This document shows, one piece after another, positions 29,281 to 38,808 of a DNA stretch of 64,000 nt. The notes beneath the pieces were generated by a model, which made no database searches, had not been told where the DNA came from, and worked only from the letters and a program-made list of their open reading frames with translations. Location of the stretch: NCBI RefSeq assembly GCF_003598715.1, contig NZ_QZFU01000029.1, positions 248,001 through 312,000 on the forward strand, given 5' to 3'. Within the stretch, counting starts at the first letter, position 1. The number at the start of each line of letters is the position of its first letter. Source of the DNA: Nocardia panacis (GTDB taxonomy: Bacteria; Actinomycetota; Actinomycetes; Mycobacteriales; Mycobacteriaceae). The translations under genes were made by a program, and so were the position numbers.

Positions 29281-29365
29281 GCTGTATGGAACTCTTCTCG
29301 TGCGCGAGGGTGCGCGGGCCGGGAGTGGTCGTGCGGGCAGCGCGGCCACCGAAAAGGGGCGTGGT

Positions 29366-30742
29366 ATGCGACGTTTGTTCGGCACCGACGGCGTGCGCGG
29401 GCTTGCCAATGAATCGCTGAGTCCGGAACTGGCGCTTCGGGTTTCCGCGGCGGCCGCACAGCTCCTATGTCGCGGCGACGGCCGCCCGCTCGCGGTGGTC
29501 GGTCGCGATCCACGCGCCTCGGGGGAGATGCTGGAGGCCGCTGTCATCGCGGGTCTCACCTCCACCGGAACCGATGTGCTATCCGTCGGCGTGCTGCCCA
29601 CCCCGGCCGTCGCCTACCTGACCGGCCGATACGACGCCTGTCTCGGTGTCATGATCTCCGCCTCGCACAATCCCATGCCGGACAATGGCATCAAGATCTT
29701 CGCCGCGGGCGGCCACAAACTGCCCGACGAGCTGGAGGATCGCATCGAAGCACTGGTCGATGGCGGGGAACTGCTCCGCCCGACCGGCCGCGGCATCGGC
29801 CGGGTGCTCGGCGCCTCGGGCGCGCGCGATCACGGCGCGGTCGTCCCCGAGCAGTTCAGCCTCGCAGGCACCCATGATCGGTATGTCGAACATCTGGTGG
29901 CGGCCACCGGAGCCGACCTGTCCGGACTCACCGTCGTTCTCGACTGCGCGCACGGCGCCGCCGCCGAGGTCGGTCCCGCCGCCTTCCGCGCGGCAGGCGC
30001 GACGGTCATCGCCATCAATGCCGAACCCGATGGCCTGAATATCAATGAGCGTTGTGGCTCAACGCATTTGGATCGGATACAGGCGGCAGTGCCGCAGCAC
30101 GGCGCCGATCTCGGCCTCGCGCTCGACGGCGACGCGGACCGCTGCCTGGCCGTCGACGCCGCGGGCGCGGTCGTCGACGGCGATGCCATTCTCGCCATTC
30201 TGGCCATCGGCATGCAGTCGACGGGCGCGCTGATCGAGGACACCTTGGTCGCCACCGTCATGAGCAATCTCGGCCTGCACCTGGCCATGCGCGAGGCCGG
30301 GATCGCGGTGCGCACCACCGCCGTCGGCGACCGCTACGTCCTGGAGGAGTTGCGGCGCGGCGGGTTCAGTCTCGGTGGCGAACAGTCCGGGCATGTGGTG
30401 TTTCCGGACTACGGCACCACCGGTGACGGCATCCTCACCGGCCTGCGACTCATGGCCCGCATGGCCCGAACCCGGCGCGGGCTCGGCGATTTGGCGAGCG
30501 TACTGCGGTCGGTGCCGCAGGTGCTGATCAATGTGCCGGTCAGCGACAAGGCGGCGGTCGCCGCCTCGCGCGAGGTCACCGAGGCGGTGCGGGAGGCCGA
30601 ATTGGCGCTCGGCGAAACCGGTCGAATCCTGTTGCGCCCCAGCGGCACCGAGGAATTGGTCCGGGTGATGGTTGAGGCGACCGATCCGGTCCGCGCCCAG
30701 CACCTGGCCGACGATCTGGCCAAGCGGGTCGCCGCGATCTGA
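29366..30742 (+). CDS. glmM: Phosphoglucosamine mutase
   Basis: A 458-residue enzyme that converts glucosamine-6-phosphate to glucosamine-1-phosphate for UDP-GlcNAc and peptidoglycan synthesis. It shows RRLFGTDGVRG at the N-terminus, the phosphoserine loop MISASHNPMPDNG, metal loop LDGDADR, sugar-binding GEQSGH and phosphate-binding RPSGTE. All expected motifs are intact. Start at ATG 29366 matches the family. The partner enzyme gene glmS lies 6 kb downstream. Confidence 0.97.
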   Translation: MRRLFGTDGVRGLANESLSPELALRVSAAAAQLLCRGDGRPLAVVGRDPRASGEMLEAAVIAGLTSTGTDVLSVGVLPTPAVAYLTGRYDACLGVMISASHNPMPDNGIKIFAAGGHKLPDELEDRIEALVDGGELLRPTGRGIGRVLGASGARDHGAVVPEQFSLAGTHDRYVEHLVAATGADLSGLTVVLDCAHGAAAEVGPAAFRAAGATVIAINAEPDGLNINERCGSTHLDRIQAAVPQHGADLGLALDGDADRCLAVDAAGAVVDGDAILAILAIGMQSTGALIEDTLVATVMSNLGLHLAMREAGIAVRTTAVGDRYVLEELRRGGFSLGGEQSGHVVFPDYGTTGDGILTGLRLMARMARTRRGLGDLASVLRSVPQVLINVPVSDKAAVAASREVTEAVREAELALGETGRILLRPSGTEELVRVMVEATDPVRAQHLADDLAKRVAAI

Positions 30743-32392
30743 TCAAAGCTCGACCAGTCGCCCGGCGTCGACACGCCAACGCCGGGTGGCGCGCACCGAA
30801 TCCAGCATCCGTCGGTCGTGTGTCACCAGAATCAATGTGCCGGTGAAGGATTCGACCGCCTGCTCCAACTGTTCGATGGCGGGCAGATCCAGATGGTTGG
30901 TGGGTTCGTCGAGGACGAGCAGGTTCACCCCGCGCGCCTGCAGCAGCGCCAGCGCCGCGCGGGTGCGCTCACCCGGCGACAGTGTCTCGCAGGGGCGCAG
31001 CACATGTGGGCCGCGCAGCCCGAACTTCGCCAGCAGCGTGCGCACCTCGGCATCCGGCCAATCCGGTAGCTGCGCGCCGAAAGTCGCTGCGAGCGCCTCC
31101 TTTCCGCGAAAGAGGCCGCGCGCCTGATCCACCTCGCCGACCAGCACACCCGAACCCAGCGCCGCGGATCCGCTGTCCGGCGCGTACTTTCCGAGCAGCA
31201 GCCCGAGCAGCGTCGACTTGCCCGAACCATTCGCGCCGGTGAGCACGATGCGATCGGCCCAATCCACCTGCGCGCTCACCGGTCCCAGCGTGAAATCACC
31301 GCGCGTGAGCACGGCATTCGACAGCGTCGCCACCACCGACCCGCTGCGCGGCGCGTCGGCGATACTCATCCGCAGTTCCCACTCCTTGCGCGGCTCGTCC
31401 ACCTCCTCCAAGCGCTCGATGCGTCGCTGAGTTTGGCGCGCCTTGGCCGCCTGCTTCTCGGTGGACTCGGCGCGCATCTTGCGACCGGCCTTGTCCGAGT
31501 CCAGCTTCCGCGGATCACGGGCCTTGCGGCGGGCGGTGCGCACACCGTGCTCCATCCAGTTGCGCTGCATCTGCGCGCGCGTCTCCAGCGAGGCCTTGGT
31601 ATCGGCGTACTCCTCATACGCCTCGCGGGCATGTCTGCGGGCGATCTCGCGCTCCATCAGATACGACTCGTAGCCGCCGTCGTAGTAACCGATCCGCTGC
31701 TGCGCCGAATCCAATTCCAGGATGCGATTCACGGTGCGCGCCAGGAACTCCCGATCATGACTGATCACCACCAGTGGCACCCGCACGCCGGTGACGAACC
31801 GCTCCAACCGGGCCAACCCGTCCAGGTCCAGATCATTCGTCGGCTCGTCGAGCAGCAGAATATCGAAACGCGACAGCAGGACCGAGGCCAAACCGGCCCG
31901 CGCCGCCTGCCCACCGGACAGACCCGTCATCGGCGTATCCAGGCCATTCGGCAGACTCTCGACCAATCCGAGCTCGGCCGCCACCTCCTGCGCCCGCTGA
32001 TCCAGATCCGCGCCCCCCAACGCCAACCAGCGCTCCAGCGCGGGGGAGTACTCATCCGCGCCGCCCTCGGCCAAACGCTCCGCCGCCGCATCCATCACCT
32101 GCTGGGCCTGCGCGACACCCGTTCTGCGGTACAGGAATTCGAGCACCGTCTCACCCGGCGCCCGCTCCGGTTCCTGCACCAGATGACCGATCGTGGCATC
32201 CGGCGGGCTCAGCGTGATGCTGCCCGACGGTGCGCGCCCCTCGGCCAGCATGCGCAGCAGCGTCGACTTGCCCGCACCGTTCACCCCGACCAGTCCGAGC
32301 ACATCGCCCGGCGCCAGTGTCAGATCGAGATCAGTGAACAGGGCGCGTTCGCCGTGCCCGGCCGATAGTCCTCGCGCATGCAATGTGGTCAC
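30743..32392 (-). CDS. ABC-F family ATPase (ribosome-associated)
   Basis: A 549-residue protein with two ABC domains and no membrane segment. Motifs are VGVNGAGKST and TGLSGGQAARAGLASVLLSR in the first half, and GANGSGKSTLL and LSPGERTRAALALLQ in the second, joined by a charged helical linker (HGVRTARRKARDPRK). ABC-F proteins act on ribosomes in translation factor or antibiotic-protection roles. Which applies cannot be decided from sequence. GTG 32392 is the best start. The gene is tail-to-tail with glmM, the two stop codons directly adjacent. Confidence 0.9.
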   Translation of the reverse strand: MTTLHARGLSAGHGERALFTDLDLTLAPGDVLGLVGVNGAGKSTLLRMLAEGRAPSGSITLSPPDATIGHLVQEPERAPGETVLEFLYRRTGVAQAQQVMDAAAERLAEGGADEYSPALERWLALGGADLDQRAQEVAAELGLVESLPNGLDTPMTGLSGGQAARAGLASVLLSRFDILLLDEPTNDLDLDGLARLERFVTGVRVPLVVISHDREFLARTVNRILELDSAQQRIGYYDGGYESYLMEREIARRHAREAYEEYADTKASLETRAQMQRNWMEHGVRTARRKARDPRKLDSDKAGRKMRAESTEKQAAKARQTQRRIERLEEVDEPRKEWELRMSIADAPRSGSVVATLSNAVLTRGDFTLGPVSAQVDWADRIVLTGANGSGKSTLLGLLLGKYAPDSGSAALGSGVLVGEVDQARGLFRGKEALAATFGAQLPDWPDAEVRTLLAKFGLRGPHVLRPCETLSPGERTRAALALLQARGVNLLVLDEPTNHLDLPAIEQLEQAVESFTGTLILVTHDRRMLDSVRATRRWRVDAGRLVEL

Positions 32393-32681
32393 TGTGTCTA
32401 TTTTGCGGGTGCCTGCGGCACCGCGTGTGCGCGGCCTCCTGGTCTCGCGTCCGAGCGGCCGAGACTCGGCGCGTGCGCTTCGCCACTCGGCCGCGAACGT
32501 CGCTCGTCGGACTCGCACGCATTGGGTGGTTCATGTGGGTATGGGCACCGGGGAGGCGGGGTGAACCCTGAGCACGATCGACGGGGAAATCAGGGTGTGC
32601 ATGGCACCAGGGACCGATGCCGCCGCGTCCTTGGCCCGGCAGAGTGGGAACCGTAGCCAATCATCTGAGAGGGAGACCGAA

Positions 32682-32876
32682 ATGACCGCCCCGACCCGCC
32701 GCCTCACCCGCTCCTACGACGACAAGTGGATCGCGGGCGTCTGTGGTGGCCTCGCCGAATACCTCGGCTGGAACGCCAATATCGTTCGGTTGCTGTTTGT
32801 GCTGTCGTGCCTGCTGCCCGGCCCGCAGTTCCTCATCTACGTCGCGCTGTGGCTGCTTATCCCCAAGAAGGGATGA
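32682..32876 (+). CDS. PspC-domain small membrane protein
   Basis: A 64-residue protein with the PspC signature (DDKWIAGVCGGLAEYLGWN) and one C-terminal membrane helix (LLFVLSCLLPGPQFLIYVAL) ending in IPKKG. PspC-type proteins take part in envelope stress responses. The start at ATG 32682 follows GAGAGGGAGACC. Confidence 0.9.
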   Translation: MTAPTRRLTRSYDDKWIAGVCGGLAEYLGWNANIVRLLFVLSCLLPGPQFLIYVALWLLIPKKG

Positions 32877-33012
32877 TCCATCCCAAGAAGTAGGGATACC
32901 CGGCTGCGCTCGGGACTCGTGGATGACAGGATGGAGCCGAACCCGCGGTCGCGGGACCCGCGCTCCAGCGCCAAACCAACACGGCCACTACGAGTCCCGC
33001 TGAGGAGGAGCC

Positions 33013-33315
33013 ATGATCCCCCCTGGTGATTCCGACCATCTGCCCGACGTCGACGCGCATTCGTCGCTCGATGGCCTCGGCCCGGTCGAACTCCACCACC
33101 CCACCCAGGACATCACCGGCGACGGCGTCCTGGATTCGGTCACCATCAACGACGACCACGGCATGCACGTGTGGACCAGCACCCACCACGACGGCATCGC
33201 CGACCACGTCACCCTCGTCGACAAATCCGGCGACTACGCCGCCTGGGAATTCCACCGCCACCCCGACGGCACCGCCGAATGGGTCCGCACCGACCAGGGG
33301 CATTTGAACAAGTAG
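33013..33315 (+). CDS. Small acidic hypothetical protein
   Basis: A 100-residue His- and Asp-rich protein with strong site GAGGAGGAGCC before ATG 33013. It contains DITGDGVLDSVTI, which resembles a calcium-binding DxDGD loop, and ends in EWVRTDQGHLNK. No signal peptide is visible. It resembles small actinobacterial proteins often found beside type VII genes. Function unknown. Confidence 0.7.
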   Translation: MIPPGDSDHLPDVDAHSSLDGLGPVELHHPTQDITGDGVLDSVTINDDHGMHVWTSTHHDGIADHVTLVDKSGDYAAWEFHRHPDGTAEWVRTDQGHLNK

Positions 33316-33407
33316 GCGCATCCACGGAACCGGTCGCGGCTGCGGTGCGTCGAACCGAGTAGGGGGCCGCCCACCGATCCGGCAGATCCACGAGGAGGGG
33401 TACACGT

Positions 33408-33719
33408 ATGGGTGCAAGCGTTTCGGTCGATCCGAAGAAGCTCAGCGAACTCGGGGGGAAGCTTCGGAGTTCGGCTGCCGAATTGAAGACCCATGCAGAC
33501 GAGGTGGGCAAGCGCGATTTCGGATCGGGCCAGTCGGGCACGGCGTATGCCGCCGAGGGCAACAAGATCCACCAGGGTCTGATGAATGTCAGTGTCTGGC
33601 TGAAGAATTGGAGTAGCGCAGTCGACGCTACCGGGGCTAGTTTTGTTATGGCCGCCGATTCCTACACCAGTTTCGATGACGCGACAGTCGAGAAGTTCAA
33701 CTCAACGGTGCCGCTCTGA
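33408..33719 (+). CDS. EspC-like small type VII secretion-associated protein
   Basis: A 103-residue helical protein (VSVDPKKLSELGGKLRSSAA ... VMAADSYTSFDDATVEKFN) resembling the EspC/DUF2580 group of ESX-associated proteins. CACGAGGAGGGGT precedes ATG 33408. It overlaps the next gene by one base. In M. tuberculosis the glmM-glmS interval also holds a small gene followed by an Ala/Pro-rich one (Rv3440c, Rv3439c), a matching position. Probable secreted or chaperoned partner of the downstream protein. Confidence 0.75.
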   Translation: MGASVSVDPKKLSELGGKLRSSAAELKTHADEVGKRDFGSGQSGTAYAAEGNKIHQGLMNVSVWLKNWSSAVDATGASFVMAADSYTSFDDATVEKFNSTVPL

Positions 33720-35575
33720 TGGTGTACAATTATACCGCGCCCCCTGGTGCATCTATAGATAAGATGCTCAATGAAGGTGCGACGGGTCTCGAATTCTTCG
33801 AGCACTTCTTGCCAATATACAAGGCATGTCGCGATGAATTCGGATTCGTTCAGGATTCGATACCGGAACTGACGGAAATATATGCGAAGTATGACGCCGA
33901 GCGGCACATGGACCTCGATCGTTTGACTGAAGTCCATGCGGCTATAACTCGGGCGCTCAGCGCTGCTGATCGCGAATACGGCAGTCATCGAAATTGGAAG
34001 GACCACCTGTCCGATATTTGGCGGGGAGAAACCGGTGAACATGCTGCTGGTCTCCTCAATGATCAGGTTCGGCGGGCGGATGGTGACCGCAATGCCCTGC
34101 GGTCGGTTGAAGGTGCGCTGAAGTCGGCCGAAGAAGGTTTGCGTCAGGTTGTGGCAGATAAGGCCGCCGCAGTGTCCGGGTACTGGGATCCAAAGGCCCG
34201 TCAATTAATAGATATGAAGTCGCATTCCGATATCAAGGCGCTTTCCGAGGTGGAGGGTGCCTTGAAGGGGGCGAGGCAGTTCTGGAAGAATCACAAAAAT
34301 GGCGAAAGCGTCGTGCCTGCCGACGAGTGGCGGAAGGCGGCATTCGAGTTCCTTGGCAATATTTTCGCCCCGCATGTGAAACATACAATCGAGACTTTTG
34401 ATGACACTTGTAAGAAGACCGATGAGAGCGTCCGCCTTATCTATCAGGTTCTGATCGGTGCTTTGGACAAAGTCAACTCGGCACCCTATCGAATGCCCGA
34501 GAATTCGCGGCCTCCGGCCAAGCCGGACCCGAAGCAGGAACGACCGATGGACCGGAACACCGGCCAGGGCACCCCACCGGGCACTCCAGTAGGCCCGGGC
34601 GACCCGAACACAACACCTTCTCCCGCCGCGCCCACGCCAGACACGCCGACCACTCCCGCATCCACCACTCCAACGGGAACGCCCACTGCTACAGGAACAT
34701 CCACTCCTGTGGGAACGTCCACGCCCTCCGAACACACTCCGACGGCACACACCCCGACGATGCCGACCACTGTGCCCTCGCCCACCACACCGACGTCGCC
34801 CACCACATCGTCGGCAAAGTCTTCCGTGGATGGCCTTGCCGCGCTCAGCGGGATCACCGAGAAGCTGACCCCGCTGGCCAGCGGCATCACTCAAGCCGTC
34901 AGCCAAGGTGTGACCGCCCTAGGCGGCGTCATTAAGGACGGTGTGGAAAAGTCGATCGAGCAGGTGCAAAAGGTACTCGAGACCGCGCAGCAAAATGCCC
35001 TGGCTCCACATCCGGATCAACCCGCACTCCCCAAAGCCGCTGCCGAATTCGATATCGCCGGAAAGCACCTGAAATTCGAGATGAGTCCGGATGGTCAGGT
35101 CGGCCTAGCGGTTTCCGGTCCGGACGGGCAGACCCAGCAGTTCAAAGTCAAGCTCGACGAGCACGGAATCCCGGTGATTTCGACCGAGAACCACGACGGC
35201 GAGCCGAAACCCGCCGACCAGCCACCCCACGGCCCACCCGACAAGTCGGGCAGCCAACAACCGCAGGGTGGTTCACCCGACAAGTCGGGTGGCCAGCAAT
35301 CCCAAGGTTCGCCTGACAGGTCAAATAATCAACAACCCCACGGTTCAGCCGAAAAGGCCGGCGGTCAGCCACCACACGGCCCGGTCGAGAAGCCCGGCTC
35401 GAATCACAGTCCCGCGCCTGCCGAGGCCCCGAAAGACCCGACGGTTCCCACCGTGCCACGCCCTTCCGGTAAGCAGCAGCAGGAGGGCGAGCACCGCCCG
35501 CAACCCAAGCCCGCCGGAACAGGCGGGCCTCCGGTCGATTCCGGCGCACAATTGGCCGAGGCAGGTCCGCTGTGA
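33719..35575 (+). CDS. Large Pro/Thr-rich putative type VII substrate
   Basis: A 618-residue protein. The N-terminal 260 residues are helical and contain a WXG-like turn (SDIWRGETGEHAAG), as in long LXG/WXG-type substrates. A Thr/Pro-rich linker (about 270-370) follows, then a short helical segment, a compact beta-like segment (FEMSPDGQVGLAVSGPDGQ) and a low-complexity tail of degenerate PDKSGGQQ-type repeats. No enzymatic motif is visible. The first 700 bp are markedly A/T-richer than the surroundings. Start codon and coupling to the EspC-like gene support a two-gene cassette. Secretion by ESX-4 is an inference. Confidence 0.7.
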   Translation: MVYNYTAPPGASIDKMLNEGATGLEFFEHFLPIYKACRDEFGFVQDSIPELTEIYAKYDAERHMDLDRLTEVHAAITRALSAADREYGSHRNWKDHLSDIWRGETGEHAAGLLNDQVRRADGDRNALRSVEGALKSAEEGLRQVVADKAAAVSGYWDPKARQLIDMKSHSDIKALSEVEGALKGARQFWKNHKNGESVVPADEWRKAAFEFLGNIFAPHVKHTIETFDDTCKKTDESVRLIYQVLIGALDKVNSAPYRMPENSRPPAKPDPKQERPMDRNTGQGTPPGTPVGPGDPNTTPSPAAPTPDTPTTPASTTPTGTPTATGTSTPVGTSTPSEHTPTAHTPTMPTTVPSPTTPTSPTTSSAKSSVDGLAALSGITEKLTPLASGITQAVSQGVTALGGVIKDGVEKSIEQVQKVLETAQQNALAPHPDQPALPKAAAEFDIAGKHLKFEMSPDGQVGLAVSGPDGQTQQFKVKLDEHGIPVISTENHDGEPKPADQPPHGPPDKSGSQQPQGGSPDKSGGQQSQGSPDRSNNQQPHGSAEKAGGQPPHGPVEKPGSNHSPAPAEAPKDPTVPTVPRPSGKQQQEGEHRPQPKPAGTGGPPVDSGAQLAEAGPL

Positions 35576-35609
35576 CCGAAGCGCCGGGATACGAAGGAAG
35601 ATTCGATTG

Positions 35610-35903
35610 ATGAGCGCCGCCGACGAGATCGAAGCCATTGTCGAGCACCATCGACGCACGATGGCCCGCCTGAGCGAGGAATTCGAAGAAAGCCGCAGCC
35701 GAATGAACGCGGGGAGCGAGGAACTCTTCGCCGCCATGCGCCGCGTGGAGGCAGAGGCTGAAGAACAGGCCCGCGAGGAGGCCGAAGCTCGTGCGGCGAT
35801 CGCCCGCGCCACCGCCGCCCGCAAAGCGAATGACACCATCCAACCCATCGATGACGACGACGAGGAATCCGCCTACTACCGCCGCGACAGCTGGCTGGTC
35901 TGA
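35610..35903 (+). CDS. Small acidic coiled-coil protein
   Basis: A 97-residue protein that is almost entirely charged helix (EEFEESRSRMNAGSEELF, EAEAEEQAREEAEARAA), with an acidic IDDDDEESAYYRRD tail. GAAGGAAG lies upstream of ATG 35610. It directly follows the Pro-rich type VII candidate and may be a chaperone or binding partner, but this is only inferred from position. Confidence 0.7.
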   Translation: MSAADEIEAIVEHHRRTMARLSEEFEESRSRMNAGSEELFAAMRRVEAEAEEQAREEAEARAAIARATAARKANDTIQPIDDDDEESAYYRRDSWLV

Positions 35904-35907
35904 GCAG

Positions 35908-36777
35908 CTACCGCCGCAGCAGTGAAACGATCTGGAGCGGAGAGACTTTCGGCTTCGGCTTCTCCTCTTCGCCGCGCGGGGCGTTCGGATCGACCACGGA
36001 GGTATGCGGAATAACAGCCTCCGCATCGGCGAACGGCGCGTAGGTCTTGTCGCCGAGCAGTTTGTGCAGCAGGTATCCGGTGAGCACGCCCCGTGTGGTG
36101 CGGGCGGTGCGCGCCTCGTAGCGGCCTGCCCCGAGCGCGGCCAGGGCGCGGCGTCCCTCGATGATCCCGTTGTGGGAGGCCCCATCGATGGTGCGCAGCA
36201 CGGATTCGCCTGCCCATCCGGCGGCGAGGGGCAGCGCGTTGGAATTGGTGGCCTCGAGGTCGGTGGCGCCGGCGAGGATGAGGGCCGGCGCAGTGATCTC
36301 GGGGCCGATGTTCTCCGCCGACGGCGCGGTGGGCGACGGGTACAGCGCGGCGACGGCCGCGACGGTGGGCCGCTGGGCGGCGGCGATGACGGCCGCGCCC
36401 GCACCCATGCCGTGACCCGCCAGGGCCAGCCGGTGCGGGTGGATGCTGATGGTGCCGTCGCCGAGGCGGACGCCGGTGCAGATATCGAGGGTGGTGAGCA
36501 GGTCGGTGGCCAGGTTCAGGTGTGAGGGGATCGGGCCGCGCTCGGTGTCGGGGGCGGCGGTCACAATGCCCCACGAGGCGAGGTGCTCGAGCAGGCCGCG
36601 ATAGTTGGCGGCGCCGGTCAACCAGCCGTGTCCGAAGGCGACGGCGGGCAGGTCGGAGCCGGATTCGGGCGTGAACACGACACCCGGCTGACCGGCGATG
36701 CCGAGGTTGCCGCGCAGCACTCGATGCGGACCCCGGCTGGTCAGGGTGCTCAGTAGGGATTTCACAGACGCCGACAC
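35908..36777 (-). CDS. Alpha/beta hydrolase (chlorophyllase/PAF-acetylhydrolase-like)
   Basis: A 289-residue protein from GTG 36777, with the oxyanion region FGHGWLTGA, the nucleophile-elbow position occupied by GHGMGAG, and a late DGASHNG His. The usual elbow Ser is replaced by Met in a GHGMG sequence, so catalysis by a classical Ser triad is doubtful. Related exported esterases keep GHSMGG. No signal peptide is evident. It is divergent from glmS and tail-to-tail with the coiled-coil gene. Confidence 0.7.
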   Translation of the reverse strand: MSASVKSLLSTLTSRGPHRVLRGNLGIAGQPGVVFTPESGSDLPAVAFGHGWLTGAANYRGLLEHLASWGIVTAAPDTERGPIPSHLNLATDLLTTLDICTGVRLGDGTISIHPHRLALAGHGMGAGAAVIAAAQRPTVAAVAALYPSPTAPSAENIGPEITAPALILAGATDLEATNSNALPLAAGWAGESVLRTIDGASHNGIIEGRRALAALGAGRYEARTARTTRGVLTGYLLHKLLGDKTYAPFADAEAVIPHTSVVDPNAPRGEEEKPKPKVSPLQIVSLLRR

Positions 36778-36813
36778 GACGTGAACGTTATCCGATAAGT
36801 AGGGTGGGGAGCC

Positions 36814-38694
36814 ATGTGCGGAATCGTTGGCTACGTCGGGTATCGGGACGCTCTCGGCATTGTCGTTGACGCGTTGCGCCGCATGGAATATCGCGGCTAC
36901 GACTCCGCGGGTGTGGCGATCCTGGACGGTACCGGCGGTTTGACGGTGGAGCGCAAGGCCGGTCGGCTGGCGAATCTGGAGGCCGAACTGGCCGAGTCGG
37001 GTGCCGCAGTCTTCGCGGGCAGCACGGGGATGGGACACACCCGCTGGGCCACCCACGGCGCGCCGACCGACCGCAACGCGCACCCGCATCGCGATCTGTC
37101 CGGCAAGGTCGCGGTCGTGCACAACGGCATCATCGAGAATTTCGCGCCGCTGCGGCGCGAACTCGAGGAAGCAGGCGTCGAGTTGCGCAGCGATACCGAC
37201 ACCGAGGTCACGGTGCACCTGGTGGCCCGCGCCTACGCGGTGGGGCCGACGGCGGGCGATTTCGCGGCCAGCGCCCTGTCCGTGCTGCGCCGTTTGGAGG
37301 GTGCGTTCACCCTGGTGTTCACGCACGCGGATCATCCGGACCAGATCGTGGCCGCGCGTCGGTCGACCCCGCTGGTGGTGGGTGTGGGGCGGGGGGAGAT
37401 GTTCATCGCCTCCGATGTCACGGCATTCATCGAGCACACGCGCGACGCCATCGAACTGGGTCAGGATCAGGCCGTGGTGATCACGGCCGACGGCTACCGG
37501 GTCACCGATTTCGCGGGTTCGGAGGCGGGTGCGCGCACCCGCCCGTTCACCATCGACTGGGATCTGGCCGCCGCCGAGAAGGGCGGCCACGACTACTTCA
37601 TGCTGAAGGAGATCGAGGAGCAGCCCGCGGGTGTCGCGGATACGCTGATCGGTCATTTCAGCCACGACCGCGACGGCGGCCGGATCGTGCTGGACGAGCA
37701 GCGCCTCACCGATCAGGAACTGCGCGAGATCGACAAGGTGTTCGTCGTCGCGTGCGGCAGTTCGTATCACGCGGGTCTGCTGGCCAAGTACGCGATCGAG
37801 CATTGGACGCGGCTGCCGGTCGAGGTGGAGTTGGCCAGCGAGTTCCGCTACCGGGACCCGGTGCTGGACCGTTCGACGCTGGTGGTGGCCATCTCCCAAT
37901 CGGGCGAAACGGCCGACACGCTGGAGGCGGTGCGGCACGCCAAAGAACAAAAGGCGCGCGTGCTGGCCATCTGCAATACCAACGGCGCGCAGATCCCGCG
38001 CGAATCCGACGCGGTGCTCTACACCCGCACCGGCCCGGAGATCGGCGTCGCCTCGACCAAGGCATTCCTGGCCCAGGTCACGGCCAACTATCTGCTGGGT
38101 CTGGCGCTGGCGCAGGCGCGGGGCACCAAATATCCCGACGAGGTGGCGCGCGAGTTCGCCGAGTTGGAGGCCATGCCGAAGCTGGTGGCGCGGGTGCTGG
38201 AGACCGCACCGCAGGTGCGTGCCATCGCCCGCGAGCTGGCGCAGGTGCGCACCGTGCTGTTCCTGGGCCGCCACGTCGGCTATCCGGTGGCACTCGAGGG
38301 CGCGCTGAAACTCAAGGAGTTGGCCTACATTCACGCCGAGGGTTTCGCGGCGGGTGAGCTCAAGCACGGGCCGATCGCGCTCATCGAGGACGGGCTGCCG
38401 GTCATCGTGGTGATGCCCTCGCCGAAGGGGCGCACGGTGTTGCATTCCAAGCTGCTCAGCAATATCCGTGAGATCCAGGCGCGCGGCGCGCGCACCATCG
38501 TCATCGCCGAGGAGGGCGACGAGACGGTGCGGCCCTTCGCCGATCATCTGATCGAGATCCCGGCCGCGCCAACGCTTTTCCAGCCGCTGCTGTCCACGAT
38601 CCCGCTGCAGGTCTTCGCCGCCGAGGTGGCGCAGACCCGCGGCTACGACATCGACAAGCCGCGCAACCTGGCCAAGTCGGTCACCGTCGAATAG
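36814..38694 (+). CDS. glmS: Glutamine-fructose-6-phosphate aminotransferase
   Basis: A 626-residue enzyme making glucosamine-6-phosphate, the first step of the UDP-GlcNAc pathway. Residues 1-230 form the class II glutaminase domain with nucleophile Cys2 (MCGIVGYVG) and GHTRWATHG. Two SIS domains follow (CGSSYHAGLLAKY, SQSGETADT) and the C-terminal KPRNLAKSVTVE is canonical. No glmS ribozyme is seen upstream; the 36 bp to the divergent gene are too short for one. Confidence 0.98.
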   Translation: MCGIVGYVGYRDALGIVVDALRRMEYRGYDSAGVAILDGTGGLTVERKAGRLANLEAELAESGAAVFAGSTGMGHTRWATHGAPTDRNAHPHRDLSGKVAVVHNGIIENFAPLRRELEEAGVELRSDTDTEVTVHLVARAYAVGPTAGDFAASALSVLRRLEGAFTLVFTHADHPDQIVAARRSTPLVVGVGRGEMFIASDVTAFIEHTRDAIELGQDQAVVITADGYRVTDFAGSEAGARTRPFTIDWDLAAAEKGGHDYFMLKEIEEQPAGVADTLIGHFSHDRDGGRIVLDEQRLTDQELREIDKVFVVACGSSYHAGLLAKYAIEHWTRLPVEVELASEFRYRDPVLDRSTLVVAISQSGETADTLEAVRHAKEQKARVLAICNTNGAQIPRESDAVLYTRTGPEIGVASTKAFLAQVTANYLLGLALAQARGTKYPDEVAREFAELEAMPKLVARVLETAPQVRAIARELAQVRTVLFLGRHVGYPVALEGALKLKELAYIHAEGFAAGELKHGPIALIEDGLPVIVVMPSPKGRTVLHSKLLSNIREIQARGARTIVIAEEGDETVRPFADHLIEIPAAPTLFQPLLSTIPLQVFAAEVAQTRGYDIDKPRNLAKSVTVE

Positions 38695-38702
38695 TCGCGA
38701 AA

Positions 38703-38734
38703 TTGGCCGCCGCCCTCGGCCGCGCTGCGGCCAA
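38703..38734 (+). terminator. Hairpin after glmS
   Basis: 8 bp arms (38703-38710 and 38727-38734) just after the glmS stop; likely terminator. Confidence 0.45.
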
Positions 38735-38808
38735 TCCGAAACTGTCCCCGCTGGTTTCGACGATCGAGGCGATCAACACTCGCGCCGGCACCCAGTGACT
38801 CCGGATCA

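Noticed and set aside
36777..36814. glmS ribozyme or riboswitch
   Set aside because: Only 36 bp separate glmS from the divergent gene and no ribozyme core is present.
35908..38547. Long minus-strand frame opposite glmS
   Set aside because: The part above 36777 is the antisense of glmS. The real gene is the hydrolase ending at 35908.
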